Source of the DNA: Microlunatus parietis
GTDB taxonomy: Bacteria; Actinomycetota; Actinomycetes; Propionibacteriales; Propionibacteriaceae
DNA: 64,000 nt
NCBI RefSeq assembly: GCF_013407955.1
Contig: NZ_JACCBU010000001.1
Coordinates: 2,852,001-2,916,000, forward strand
Reading direction: 5' to 3'
Made by a program: the position numbers and the translations under genes. Positions 34,926-43,907 of this stretch are shown here, piece by piece. Position 1 is the stretch's first letter. Every line of letters starts with the position of its first letter. Under the pieces are notes generated by a model. The model was given only the letters and a program-made list of their open reading frames with translations. It was not told where the DNA came from and made no database searches.

Positions 34926-35882
34926 GTGGGTAACAACCACTCACTCGAGGCCCGGTCACTGCGCAAGCGGTACGGGTCGACCCACGCCCTGGACGGCTTC
35001 GACCTGAGCGTCCAGGCCGGCACCATTCACGGCCTGCTCGGGCCGAACGGGGCCGGCAAGAGCACGGCCGTGAAGGGACTCTGCACCCTGATCGACCTGG
35101 ACGACGGGGAGGCCGTCGTCGCCGGCTACGACGTCGCCCGGCAGCCCGGCCAGGTGCGCCGCCGGATCGGCCTGGTCGGGCAGAACGCGGCCGTCGACGA
35201 GGTGATCACCGGCGCCGAGAACCTGATCATGTTCGGCCGGCTGTTCGGCCTGACCAAGCGTGCGGCCGCGGCCCGCGCCACCGAACTGCTCACCCAGTTC
35301 GGGCTGCCCGACGCCGCCCGGCGACCGGTCTCCACCTATTCGGGCGGGATGCGCCGCCGGCTGGACATCGCGGCCGGTCTGATCCTCACGCCGGCCGTCC
35401 TGTTCCTCGACGAACCGACCACCGGGCTCGATCCGCGGGCCCGGAACGAGGTCTGGGCCAGCGTGCGGCTGGTCGCCGACCAGGGCACGACCGTGCTCCT
35501 GACGACGCAGTACCTGGACGAGGCCGATCAGCTGGCCGCGGTGATCTCGGTGATGGACCACGGCCGGGTGATCGCCCAGGACACGCCCGACGCCCTGAAG
35601 CGGCAACTCGGCGGCGACCGGGTGACGATCACCGTGTTCGAGGCCGATCAGGTGCCGGCGCTCGCCGCGGCCCTGGAACGAGTCAGCACCGACCCGGTGA
35701 TCATCGATGCCGAAGCCCGGACCCTGACCGTCGAGGCGAGCCGCGGCGGCCCGGCGACTCTGGCCGACTGCGTCCGAGCGCTGGACGCGACCGGGATCGA
35801 GGCGGAGGACGTGATGCTGCGCCGGCCGACCCTGGACGAGGTGTTCCTGGCCCTGACCGATCGAGAGGACGTGAGCCGATGA
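34926..35882 (+). CDS. DrrA-type ABC exporter ATPase
   Basis: 318 residues. Walker A GLLGPNGAGKSTAVKGL, signature YSGGMRRRLDIAAGL, Walker B AVLFLDEPTTGLDPRARNEVW, H-loop replaced by Q (LLTTQYLDEAD), which is typical of the DrrA/daunorubicin group. The C-terminal part ends LRRPTLDEVFLALT. GTG 34926 follows AAGGAGGA closely. It pairs with the overlapping permease and probably exports an antibiotic-like compound or lipid. Confidence 0.92.
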   Translation: MGNNHSLEARSLRKRYGSTHALDGFDLSVQAGTIHGLLGPNGAGKSTAVKGLCTLIDLDDGEAVVAGYDVARQPGQVRRRIGLVGQNAAVDEVITGAENLIMFGRLFGLTKRAAAARATELLTQFGLPDAARRPVSTYSGGMRRRLDIAAGLILTPAVLFLDEPTTGLDPRARNEVWASVRLVADQGTTVLLTTQYLDEADQLAAVISVMDHGRVIAQDTPDALKRQLGGDRVTITVFEADQVPALAAALERVSTDPVIIDAEARTLTVEASRGGPATLADCVRALDATGIEAEDVMLRRPTLDEVFLALTDREDVSR

Positions 35883-36664
35883 GTGCCGTCGTGAACGGGT
35901 GGGTGCTGACCAAACGGGAACTGCTGCACTGGGTCCGGCAGCCCTGGGCGCCGATCTTCAACCTGGCCTTCATCGTACTGTTGTTGATCATGTTCGGGGT
36001 GCTGCTCGGCGGTGCGATCCAGATCCCGGGCGGCAGCGGCGGCGACTACATGAGCTACCTGCTGCCGGGCATGTTCACGCTGGCGATGATGTTCGGCCTC
36101 GAAGGCACGATGACCGCGATGGCGAACGACGCCAAGCGCGGCATCACGGACCGGTTCCGCTCGATGCCGATCGGCAGTACCGCGGTCACGTTCGGCCGGA
36201 TCGGCGCGGACATGATCACCTCGGTGGTCGAACTGGTGGTGCTGATCGGCGGTGGCCTGCTGCTCGGCTGGCGGGCCGGCGGCTCGCTCGGTTCGGGGAT
36301 CATCGCCGTCCTGCTGCTGCTCTGGCTGCGATTCGCGCTGCTCTGGTTCGGCGTCTTCCTCGGTCTGACCATCCGCGGCGACGGCGCCCAGACCGCGGTG
36401 TCGGTGCTGGTCTGGCCGATCGGCTTCCTGTCCAACCTGTTCGTGTCGCCGGAGACCATGCCCGGCTGGCTGGCCGCGGCCGCGAGTTGGAATCCCTTGT
36501 CCGCAACGGCCGCAGCCACCCGGCAACTGTTCGGCAACCCGACCGGGATCACCGGCGGGCCGCTGGCCGACTACGCGCTGATCATGGCCCTGGCCTGGCC
36601 GCTGTTGATCACCGCGATCTTCCTGCCCCTGTCCGCCCGCGCCTACCGGCGACTCCGCCACTAG
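35879..36664 (+). CDS. DrrB-type ABC-2 exporter permease
   Basis: 261 residues with six membrane helices. ABC-2 fold: LTKRELLHWVRQPWAPIFNLAFIVLLLIMFG, YMSYLLPGMFTLAMMFG, DAKRGITDRFRSMPI and WNPLSATAAATRQLFGNP. Its ATG overlaps the ATPase stop (ATGA). It forms the exporter channel with that ATPase under the divergent TetR. Confidence 0.92.
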   Translation: MSAVVNGWVLTKRELLHWVRQPWAPIFNLAFIVLLLIMFGVLLGGAIQIPGGSGGDYMSYLLPGMFTLAMMFGLEGTMTAMANDAKRGITDRFRSMPIGSTAVTFGRIGADMITSVVELVVLIGGGLLLGWRAGGSLGSGIIAVLLLLWLRFALLWFGVFLGLTIRGDGAQTAVSVLVWPIGFLSNLFVSPETMPGWLAAAASWNPLSATAAATRQLFGNPTGITGGPLADYALIMALAWPLLITAIFLPLSARAYRRLRH

Positions 36665-36775
36665 GCCGAGCCAGGCTCCCCTTCCACGCCGAAACTCCCA
36701 CTCCCGGTCCGAGGTCACCTGAAGCGGGCCATCGACCGGGGAAGAGTCACGAGCGAGGAAGGGGAGCCCGGGCAC

Positions 36776-37395
36776 ACCGCGCGGACGACGAGCGAGGAGC
36801 CGGGCGCGGGCGACGGCGAGGAGACGGAGCGCGGGCGACGGGCCAGGAACCGAAGCACGAGCGACGGGCCAGGAACCGAAGCACGAAACCCCGGCAAGGA
36901 ACCGAAGCGCAGGCCACGGGCCAGGATCGAAGCACGGGCGAACCCCGAAGTGCGAGCGAGTAAGGAAGCGCGGCCCGGAGCCGGACCACACCGCGACGCG
37001 GGCGACGCGCAAGGAGCAGCAGCCTGCGAACCCGAAGCACGACCGAAGTAGGAGCCGCGGCAGCAAACTGGACCCATCGCCACAGGGCCGACTGAGCGCC
37101 CGGAGCGAGGTGCCGCAGCCGAACCCCGAAACACCGGCGAGCACAAGCAGCACGGCACCGACCAGCGCACCGCGACCCGGGCGACGGGTAAGGAGCAACA
37201 GCGCGCGAACCGAGCGCACGAACGAAGAAGGAGCCACCGCACCAATGCGGCGCCAACGCGACCGGGGGCGACGGAGCGCCCGGAGCGAGGGCGAGGGCGA
37301 ACCCGCGCACGACCGAGGACAGGCAGCACGGCACCGAAACCGGAGCGCACCGCGACACGGAAAACGAGGCTCGGAGCCGGAGCGAGGGCGACCTC
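36776..37395. repeat. Diverged ~180-bp tandem repeat array, gene-free
   Basis: The landmark ACCGCGAC recurs at 36990, 37169 and 37350 (179 and 181 bp apart), with GAGCGCCCGGAGCGAGG in both full units. An earlier ACCGCGCG at 36776 starts a longer unit containing a 26-bp direct duplication (GCGACGGGCCAGGAACCGAA at 36835 and 36861). The top strand is strongly purine-rich. The long antisense frames across it look like artefacts of composition. From 37396 to 37804 I see no gene. Confidence 0.7.
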
Positions 37396-37804
37396 CAGGC
37401 ACGAAGGACGTACCGGTCGCCCGCACTCCCTGGCTGAGCGGGACGGTCCGATCAGCCCGTGTTGTGCGATGCCGAAGATCTTGCGGTCCGACCGTGGATG
37501 CCTGTTTCGGCCCCATCGCGAGTGGACGCCTTGGCAGTTCCACAGCCAGATCGATGCCCTTTGGGTCCGCTCGGCGAGGTCGGGTGACGGGCGGCCGGAG
37601 AATCTGCGGTCTGGGCGGGATGCCCGGCCCGAAAGGCGACCGGCGGATCGAGAGTCGACTTGGGGACGTTGCCCGGGCCGGCTTCAGGTCGGTACGTCAC
37701 CACTCCATCTCGGCGCCTCGGTCCAGCCGAGGTGGGTGCGCGCGGATCGGACCGCTTTCCAGGCGGCCGGGGCCGATCGTGCGGCTGGCGGGGGCTGGGT
37801 CGGG

Positions 37805-38281
37805 CTACGGCGCGGTCCGTCGATCATTCTCGTCGAGCGCCTCGGCGGACCAGGTGTCGGCGGCTTCCTGCTGCTCGGCGACGCTCAACTCGCTACGCCG
37901 GCTGGCCAGAGACCAGCGATGCCCGAACGGGTCGGTCAGCTGGGCGTACCGATCACCCCAGAAGGCGTCCTCCGGGGGCGCGGTCGGCGTGGCACCGGCG
38001 TCGACCGCGGCCCGGAAGGCGGCGTCCACATCCTCGACGTACAAGTGCAGCACGACCGGGCTGCCGCCGATCGCGGTCGGCGAGTCGTCGTCGAAGTCGT
38101 CGTGCAGCAGCAGCCGTCCGCCCATGATCAACAACTCGCAGTGGAACACCCGGCCGCCGGGACCGGTGTTGCGGAGCAGCTCGTCGGCGCCGAAGGCCGC
38201 GGCATAGAACCGCACCGCGGCGTCCGTGTCGGACACGATCAACTGCGGCGTGACCCCGCGGAACTCGTCGTCGGTGATCAT
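37805..38281 (-). CDS. VOC-family (PhnB/glyoxalase-like) protein
   Basis: 158 residues. One PhnB-type unit: TPQLIVSDTDAAVRFYAAAFGADELLR, HCELLIMGGRLLLHDDF, VVLHLYVEDVDAAFRAAVDAGA and FWGDRYAQLTDPFGHRWSLASR. The fold holds glyoxalases, dioxygenases and binding-type resistance proteins; no function can be fixed. ATG 38281 has GAGGAGGAGGG 6 nt upstream. It follows the PadR gene by 2 bases, so the two form an operon. Confidence 0.85.
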   Translation of the reverse strand: MITDDEFRGVTPQLIVSDTDAAVRFYAAAFGADELLRNTGPGGRVFHCELLIMGGRLLLHDDFDDDSPTAIGGSPVVLHLYVEDVDAAFRAAVDAGATPTAPPEDAFWGDRYAQLTDPFGHRWSLASRRSELSVAEQQEAADTWSAEALDENDRRTAP

Positions 38282-38283
38282 GA

Positions 38284-38616
38284 TCAACCCTCCTCCTCGA
38301 GCAGCCGCCGGGCCGGCGGCCGGTCCAGCATTCCGGCCAGGAACCTGGCCTCGGCGGTCACCGCGGCCCGCCCGGCCGGGGTGATCCGGTAACGGCGCTG
38401 CCGTTCGGCCCGGCGGTCGGCGCGGACGGCGGCCGGGTCGACGCCGACCTCCTCGATCATGCCGTCCACCCGGAGTCGCTGCAGCGTCCGGTAGAGCGTG
38501 CCCGGCCCGAGCTGGATCCGTCCCCCGGTGAGCTCCTCGACGTCCTTGATCAGCCCCCAGCCGTGCCGTTCATCCTGGGACAGTGCGAGCAGCAGGGCGA
38601 ACTGTGCCGGTGTCAC
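38284..38616 (-). CDS. PadR-family transcriptional regulator
   Basis: 110 residues. The winged helix MTPAQFALLLALSQDERHGWGLIKDVEELTG and LGPGTLYRTLQRLRVDGMIEEV followed by YRITPAGRAAVTAE is typical of PadR. GTG 38616 has GGGAGG upstream; longer frames lack similarity. It is divergent from the winged-helix gene at 38678, with a 28-bp palindrome between the starts as the likely operator. Confidence 0.9.
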   Translation of the reverse strand: MTPAQFALLLALSQDERHGWGLIKDVEELTGGRIQLGPGTLYRTLQRLRVDGMIEEVGVDPAAVRADRRAERQRRYRITPAGRAAVTAEARFLAGMLDRPPARRLLEEEG

Positions 38617-38636
38617 GCCACGCCTCCCACCGTTGA

Positions 38637-38664
38637 ATCCACATTGGATATATCCGGAGTGGAT
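38637..38664. promoter_or_regulatory. PadR-type operator, 28-bp nested palindrome
   Basis: ATCCAC (38637-38642) and GTGGAT (38659-38664) are symmetric about the inner palindrome GGATATATCC (38646-38655), all centred at 38650.5. TATCTT just to the right (38666-38671) ends 6 nt before ATG 38678. Confidence 0.75.
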
Positions 38665-38677
38665 GTATCTTAGCGGC

Positions 38678-39865
38678 ATGGATATGGCGAAGTTGCGCGG
38701 CTGGTGGTTCCGCCGGCAGGGCCTGGCGCACCGGCTCGACGGTACGGAGCCGGCCGAGGTGTTGCGGCGGACCGGCTGGGCACGCACGGTCGGCGGCTCG
38801 AATCCGTACCTGACCTTGTTCGCGCGCGCCGGGATCGACCGGGCGGCGGCGGACCGAGCGGTGGCCGAGGTGGCGATCTGCGAGTTGCCGTCCGCCCGCG
38901 GCTGCACGTACCTGTTGCCCGCCGAGGACTTTGCGATCGGGCTCGCCGCCGGAGCCGGGGCACCGCGGGCCGAGTTGGCGGCGGCGATCAAGCACCTGGA
39001 CGTCACCGAGGCCGAGATCGATCGGCTCGGCGAGGCGGTGCTGGCGGCGGTGTCCGAGGCCGGCACGCCGCTACAGCCGCAGGACCTCCGGGACCGGCTC
39101 GGCGACGCCGCCCGCAGCCTCGGCGAGGCGGGCCGCAAGCGCGGCGTCTCGAGTACGCTGCCGCTGGCGCTCGGCCTGCTACAGTCGGCCGGCGAACTGC
39201 GCCGGGTGCCGATCGACGGCCGTCTTGATCAACAGCGGTACGGCTACGTCCGTTGGACCCCGTCGCCGCTGGCCGGCGCCGATATCGATCCCGACCTCGT
39301 CGCCGCCGACCTGGCCAGCCGCTACTTCGCGTGGGCCGGCCCGGCGACCCTGGCCCACTTCCGCTGGTTCTCCGGACTCGGCGCGGCCGTGGCGAAGCGG
39401 GCCGTGGCGGCGATCGACCTGACCGATCTCGGCGACGGCCGGCTGCTGCCCACCGAACTGGTCGCCGAGTTCGAGGAGTTCACCGCCCCGGCCGATCCCG
39501 AGTACGCGCTGGTCGGCTGGATCGACGGCAGCCACCTGCTGCACCGTGACCTGGGCAGGCTGCTGGACCCGGCCGACGCCGACCGCCCGTCACCGCTGGA
39601 ACCGTCCAAACGACTCGGCGACCTGAAGGACCCACCGTGCCAGTTGATCTTGGACCGAGGCCGGATCGTCGGCCTGTGGGAGTTCGACCCCGTGACCGAG
39701 AAGATCGTCAGCCAGCTCTTCGTACCCGAGGACGAAGGGTTGCTGGCCGCGATGGTCGAGACCGAAGGGTTCATCGTCGAGCAGCTCGGCGACGCCCGCG
39801 GCTCGGTCCTGGACAGTGCGAAGTCGCGCTCGGCGGCGGTTTCGGCCTTGACCGAGAGCCCTTGA
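38678..39865 (+). CDS. Winged-helix DNA-binding domain protein (HTH_42/AlkX-like)
   Basis: 395 residues. N-terminal WWFRRQGLAHRLDG, GWARTVGGSNPYLTLFARAGIDR, then RYGYVRWTPSPL, YFAWAGPATLAHFRWFSGL and ILDRGRIVGLWEFDP. These match the HTH_42 family, some of which act in DNA crosslink repair as AlkZ-like glycosylases; the AlkZ catalytic QxQ or QxD motif is not evident here. The leaderless-type start lies beside the PadR operator, so PadR may control it. Confidence 0.8.
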   Translation: MDMAKLRGWWFRRQGLAHRLDGTEPAEVLRRTGWARTVGGSNPYLTLFARAGIDRAAADRAVAEVAICELPSARGCTYLLPAEDFAIGLAAGAGAPRAELAAAIKHLDVTEAEIDRLGEAVLAAVSEAGTPLQPQDLRDRLGDAARSLGEAGRKRGVSSTLPLALGLLQSAGELRRVPIDGRLDQQRYGYVRWTPSPLAGADIDPDLVAADLASRYFAWAGPATLAHFRWFSGLGAAVAKRAVAAIDLTDLGDGRLLPTELVAEFEEFTAPADPEYALVGWIDGSHLLHRDLGRLLDPADADRPSPLEPSKRLGDLKDPPCQLILDRGRIVGLWEFDPVTEKIVSQLFVPEDEGLLAAMVETEGFIVEQLGDARGSVLDSAKSRSAAVSALTESP

Positions 39866-40086
39866 TGACAGCTGGAGTACGGAACGCGATCAATCCGCCA
39901 GCAGGAGGGTTCGCCACCGTTCCGGACGTCGGTCGAGAGGAACCGCATGATCTCGACCAGCCGGGCTCCCCTCGGCGCGGATGCGAGGCGATCGACGAAG
40001 CGATGAGCGACCCGTTTGAGCGATGATCCCAACAGCGCTGCCCGACATCGTGGAGATCGCTCCGGCCGGTCGACGGCTGAGTCGCG
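39866..40086. other. Intergenic stretch between convergent genes
   Basis: About 220 bp between convergent stops. I see no convincing gene, hairpin or repeat. An antisense frame reads RFVDRLASAPRGARLVEIMR, but I cannot place it in a family. Confidence 0.4.
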
Positions 40087-41799
40087 TCACACCTTCTCGA
40101 CCGTTCGTTCGGCGGCCCGCTTCTTCGCCCGGTCCGCCTTCTCCTTTTCCTTGGCGGCTCGGGCCTCCTCCTCCGCCTTCTGGGCCGAGCTCTCCAGGCT
40201 GCCGAGCAGGCCGGCGGCGGCGCCGTCGTCGTTGCGGCCGTACCGGATCCGGGTGAACAGGGTCGGCAGCCGGTCGGCGAGGTACGTGATCGTCAGCCGG
40301 CCGAGCAGCCAGTAGCCGAGCCAGCCGCTGATCACGCCGACGACGATCGCGAGCCACGGGCCCCAGGGCGGCAGCGCGAGATAGCCGACCACCAGCGCGC
40401 CGGCGGTCGGGATGATCAACAGCACGGTCAGCCAGATCGCGAGGTTGGCTTGCAGACTCAGGTCACCGCCGGCGTCGTTCGGGCCGACCCGGCGGCGCGG
40501 GTCAACGCCGGGCGACACCGCGACCGCGGAGATCAAGATCGCGAGCCCGCTGGCGACGCCGGTCAGCGCCGGCAGGCCGGCGATCACGGCGGGCCAGGCC
40601 CAGTGCTGTCCGGTGAGCATGATCAACAGGACCGAGACGATCAAGGCCGGCGTGCCGAACAGGATGATCATGGCCAGTTGCCGCCCGCGAACGTCCGCCC
40701 GGACCGAGCCCGTCCGCTGGCCGACGACGGTGAGCCAGGCGGCCGAGCCGTCCTGGCCGTAGAGGTTGCAGCCGCTGAGGCAGATCATGAACGCGATCAT
40801 CAGGCCGGACAGCGGCGCGGCCAGCTGATAGGTGCCGGAGAGGTACGCGAACAGGCCGATCACCAGCCCGGTGTAGATCCCGCTGCGCCACTCCAGCTTG
40901 CGCCACGGATCGCGCCACCACTGCCGCAACTCCTTGCCCAGCACGGCGCCCAGCTCGGTGGCCGGCAGCAACCGTCGCCCGGTCAACACACGGCTGCCGA
41001 GCGGCCGGCGCGTCCCGCGCGCCGTGCCCCCGTCGAGCTGGGGCCGGAGCAGGACGGCGGCCAGGCCGAGCAGCGCGGCGGTGATCACGGCCAGCAGCCC
41101 GAGCCAGCCGAACGCGCCGGGCCAGTCTCCCGCAGCCGCCGCCTGCACCGCGTTGAGCGGCCACGAGCTCGGCAGCCAGACCAGCACCGCGCTCACCTGG
41201 TCCGAGAGACCGTACGTGATCAACTCCGGGACGGTACGGAACGCCTGCGCGATCACCATCCAGCCGGCCAGCAGGCCGCCGATCAGGAAGCCGAACTGGA
41301 GGCCGGCGATCTCCACCCCGAGCCAGGTCCGCATCGCCGAGCCGAGCGCGGCGTAGATCAAGCGGGACACGATGATCGTCATCGCCCAGCCGAGCAGTGC
41401 CGCCGGCACCGCCACGACCACCGCGACCGGAGCGAGCGCGAACGCCTGGATCATGATCGCCAGCCCGCCCAGCAGCAGATAGCCCGAAGCGACGCCGGGG
41501 AACACCGCGGCCAGCAGGCCGAGCGCCAGCCGTTGCCGCGGGATCGGCAACAGCGTGAAGTACTCGGCCCGCAGCACACCGGCGCCGGACATGGTCACCG
41601 GACCGAGCGCGGCACCGGCGAACCAGCAGGCGAAGATCACCATCAGGACCTCGGACCGGACCGCGTCGCCCGCCGCGAACAGCCCGCCGGCCCAAGTGAT
41701 CAACACCAGCGCCCCGCCGAGCACCCAGCCCGCCAGCCGCATGCCGATCGGCGAGTGCCGCAGCATGGCGAACTTCATCGAGATCAGGATCCCAACCAC
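40087..41799 (-). CDS. ABC-2-type exporter permease, large
   Basis: 570 residues with about 12 membrane helices. Polar loop ELGAVLGKELRQWWRDPWRKLEWRS splits two helix groups, as in large ABC-2 permeases. The C-terminal 40 residues (SAQKAEEEARAAKEKEKADR) form a charged, probably coiled-coil tail. Its start overlaps the ATPase gene by 16 bases. The transported compound is unknown. It may be regulated by the adjacent NarL-type two-component system. Confidence 0.82.
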   Translation of the reverse strand: MVGILISMKFAMLRHSPIGMRLAGWVLGGALVLITWAGGLFAAGDAVRSEVLMVIFACWFAGAALGPVTMSGAGVLRAEYFTLLPIPRQRLALGLLAAVFPGVASGYLLLGGLAIMIQAFALAPVAVVVAVPAALLGWAMTIIVSRLIYAALGSAMRTWLGVEIAGLQFGFLIGGLLAGWMVIAQAFRTVPELITYGLSDQVSAVLVWLPSSWPLNAVQAAAAGDWPGAFGWLGLLAVITAALLGLAAVLLRPQLDGGTARGTRRPLGSRVLTGRRLLPATELGAVLGKELRQWWRDPWRKLEWRSGIYTGLVIGLFAYLSGTYQLAAPLSGLMIAFMICLSGCNLYGQDGSAAWLTVVGQRTGSVRADVRGRQLAMIILFGTPALIVSVLLIMLTGQHWAWPAVIAGLPALTGVASGLAILISAVAVSPGVDPRRRVGPNDAGGDLSLQANLAIWLTVLLIIPTAGALVVGYLALPPWGPWLAIVVGVISGWLGYWLLGRLTITYLADRLPTLFTRIRYGRNDDGAAAGLLGSLESSAQKAEEEARAAKEKEKADRAKKRAAERTVEKV

Positions 41800-42554
41800 G
41801 ACAGCTCCTCCCCGACCAGTTCGCGCTCCCCGACCAGCTCGACGAACCGGTCTTCGAGGCTGCCACCGGCCCGCACCTCGTCGAGGGTTCCCTCGACGGC
41901 GACCCGGCCGCGGGCGATGATCGCGACCCGGTCGCAGAGCTGCTCGACCAGTGGCATCACGTGACTGGACATGATCACGGTGCCGCCGGCCGCGACGAAG
42001 CGGCGCAGGATCTTGGTCAGCACCCGCCCGGACACCGGGTCGACGGCCTCGTACGGCTCGTCGAGCACCAGCACCTTCGGCGAATGCAGCAGCGCGGTCG
42101 CCAGGCCGATCTTCTTCCGCATGCCGGTGGAGTACTCCAGCACCACGGTGCCCAGCTGCTCGGCCTCCTCCAGCTCGAGCACCCGCAACAGCTCCGCGGT
42201 CCGGTTCCTGATCACCGTGCGGTCCAGGCCGCGCAGCAGGCCCCAGTAGTCGAGCAGCTCGGCACCGGTCAGCCGCTCCGGCAGCGCCAATCCGTCCGGG
42301 AGCACGCCGAGCGCGGTCTTGGCGCCGACCGGGTCCTGCCAGGTGTCGATGCCCAGCACCCGGGCCGTGCCGGAGGTCGGCCGGAGCAGGCCGACGGCCA
42401 TCGACAGTGCGGTGGTCTTGCCAGCGCCGTTCGGCCCGACCAGCCCGAAGAACGAGCCGCGCGGCACCGCCAGGGTGACGTCGTCCACGGCGATCTTGTC
42501 GCCGAACTCCTTGCGCAGCCGGTCCAGCTCGAACGCGTTGCCCTGATCATCCAT
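41784..42554 (-). CDS. ABC transporter ATPase
   Basis: 256 residues. Walker A GLVGPNGAGKTTALSMAVGLL, signature YSTGMRKKIGLATALL (ST in place of SG), Walker B VLVLDEPYEAVDP and the H-loop His in VIMSSHV. A C-terminal VEGTLDEV stretch follows. ATG 42554 is taken; the frame upstream lacks similarity. It energises the overlapping membrane partner. Confidence 0.92.
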   Translation of the reverse strand: MDDQGNAFELDRLRKEFGDKIAVDDVTLAVPRGSFFGLVGPNGAGKTTALSMAVGLLRPTSGTARVLGIDTWQDPVGAKTALGVLPDGLALPERLTGAELLDYWGLLRGLDRTVIRNRTAELLRVLELEEAEQLGTVVLEYSTGMRKKIGLATALLHSPKVLVLDEPYEAVDPVSGRVLTKILRRFVAAGGTVIMSSHVMPLVEQLCDRVAIIARGRVAVEGTLDEVRAGGSLEDRFVELVGERELVGEELSWLGS

Positions 42555-42593
42555 GGGTCGAGGCTGACCGGGCGTCGGTCGGTCCGGAAGCCG

Positions 42594-42625
42594 CCGACCG
42601 GCCAGATCCGCGGGCCGACCGGCCA
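42594..42625. promoter_or_regulatory. Direct repeats CCGACCGGCCA, 21 bp apart
   Basis: CCGACCGGCCA occurs at 42594-42604 and 42615-42625, between the divergent ATPase and kinase genes. Two-turn spacing suits a dimeric response regulator. TAAGGT at 42656-42661 may be the kinase -10. Confidence 0.4.
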
Positions 42626-42668
42626 AACCTCGTTCACCGCGACAGCCGCCGGACATAAGGTCGGGACC

Positions 42669-43907
42669 ATGCCCACGACCCTGACGCTGCGCCGGCTCGC
42701 GGAACGGTTGAACCCGTTCGCGGTGGCCCGGCGCCGCCAGGACTGGGTGATCGACTCCGTGCTGTTCGCCGTGTCGATCTTCGGCATCGTGCTGACGACG
42801 TTCGGGATGGCCGGGGTGTTCGCGAGACTGCCGGACTGGTGGCTACCGGTCGACATCGCCGGCGCCGTGATCGCGTCCGCGGCGCTCTGGTGGCGGCGCC
42901 GCTATCCCCTGCTGATCGGCTTCCTGCTGGCGCCCCTCGGCGGCCTGTTCCTCACCGCGGGCCCGCCCGCCGTGATCGCGGTCTACACCGTCACCGCGTA
43001 CCGCCGGACGTTCGGCTACCTCGCCGTGTTCGCGGTGCATCTGATCATCGCAATCGGCTACTACCTGGTCGTCCCGCTGACCGACGAGTTCCTGCTCTGG
43101 GTCGTGTTCATGGTGTTGATCTACGGCACCGCGGTCGCGTTCGGCCTCGCCGCGCGAGCCCGGCGGCAGGTGATCGCCGGGCTGATCGATTCGGCCGAAC
43201 GCGACCGTAACGACTACGAGCGGCAGTTGGCCCAGGTCCGGCAGGCCGAACGGCAGCAGGTCGCGCGCGAGATGCACGACGTGCTGGCGCACCGGATCTC
43301 CTTGCTCTCGGTGCATGCGGGCGCCCTCGAGTACCGCAGCCGGGCCGCCGCGGAACAGGGCCGCCCGCTCAGCGGTGAGGAGCTCCGGTCCTCGGTCGGC
43401 GTGATCAGGGAGTCGGCCCACCGGGCTCTCGAGGAACTCCGCCAGGTGCTCATGGTGTTGCAAGCGGATCCGTCCGAGGCACCCGGCGAACTCGGTACGG
43501 AACGGCCGCAGGTCACCCTGGCCGGACTGCCGGAACTGATCGCCGAGGCGCGAGCCTCCGGCCAGGTGATCAACCTGCATGAGCTCGTCGGCCTTGATCA
43601 ATTGTCCGACCTGGACAGCCAGCTGCAGCGGACGATCTTCCGTACTATCCAGGAGGGACTGACCAATGCCCGCAAACACACTCCGGGAGCGCAGGTCGAG
43701 GTGGAGCTGGCCGGGGTCCCGGGACGAGAGGTCGTGATCATGATCGGTAATCAGCTGCCGGTCGGTGCCACCGAGGCCGAGATCCCTGGGGCCGGCGTCG
43801 GCCTCACCGGACTCGCCGAACGGGTCCGGCTGGACGGCGGCCGGTTGTCCCGTACGGTCTCGGACGGCCGATTCGTGCTCACCGCGAGGTTGCCGTGGCG
43901 GACCTGA
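42669..43907 (+). CDS. NarL-type sensor histidine kinase
   Basis: 412 residues. An N-terminal cytosolic piece, then four or five membrane helices (about 28-165), a HisKA_3 dimerisation domain with the phospho-His in QQVAREMHDVLAHRISLLSVHAG, and a HATPase (FRTIQEGLTNARKHTPGA, GAGVGLTGLAERV). Typical of membrane-stress or antibiotic-sensing DesK-like kinases. It overlaps the regulator by 13 bases. TAAGGT ends 7 nt before the ATG, fitting a leaderless start. Confidence 0.9.
   Translation: MPTTLTLRRLAERLNPFAVARRRQDWVIDSVLFAVSIFGIVLTTFGMAGVFARLPDWWLPVDIAGAVIASAALWWRRRYPLLIGFLLAPLGGLFLTAGPPAVIAVYTVTAYRRTFGYLAVFAVHLIIAIGYYLVVPLTDEFLLWVVFMVLIYGTAVAFGLAARARRQVIAGLIDSAERDRNDYERQLAQVRQAERQQVAREMHDVLAHRISLLSVHAGALEYRSRAAAEQGRPLSGEELRSSVGVIRESAHRALEELRQVLMVLQADPSEAPGELGTERPQVTLAGLPELIAEARASGQVINLHELVGLDQLSDLDSQLQRTIFRTIQEGLTNARKHTPGAQVEVELAGVPGREVVIMIGNQLPVGATEAEIPGAGVGLTGLAERVRLDGGRLSRTVSDGRFVLTARLPWRT

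Noticed and set aside
36776..37395. A CRISPR array
   Set aside because: The repeats are diverged, ~180 bp long and adjacent without unique spacers; no cas genes are present.
35648..37543. A 631-aa antisense frame rich in Arg, Ser and Leu
   Set aside because: It runs over the exporter genes and a low-complexity repeat. The composition follows from the purine-rich other strand; no domain is seen.
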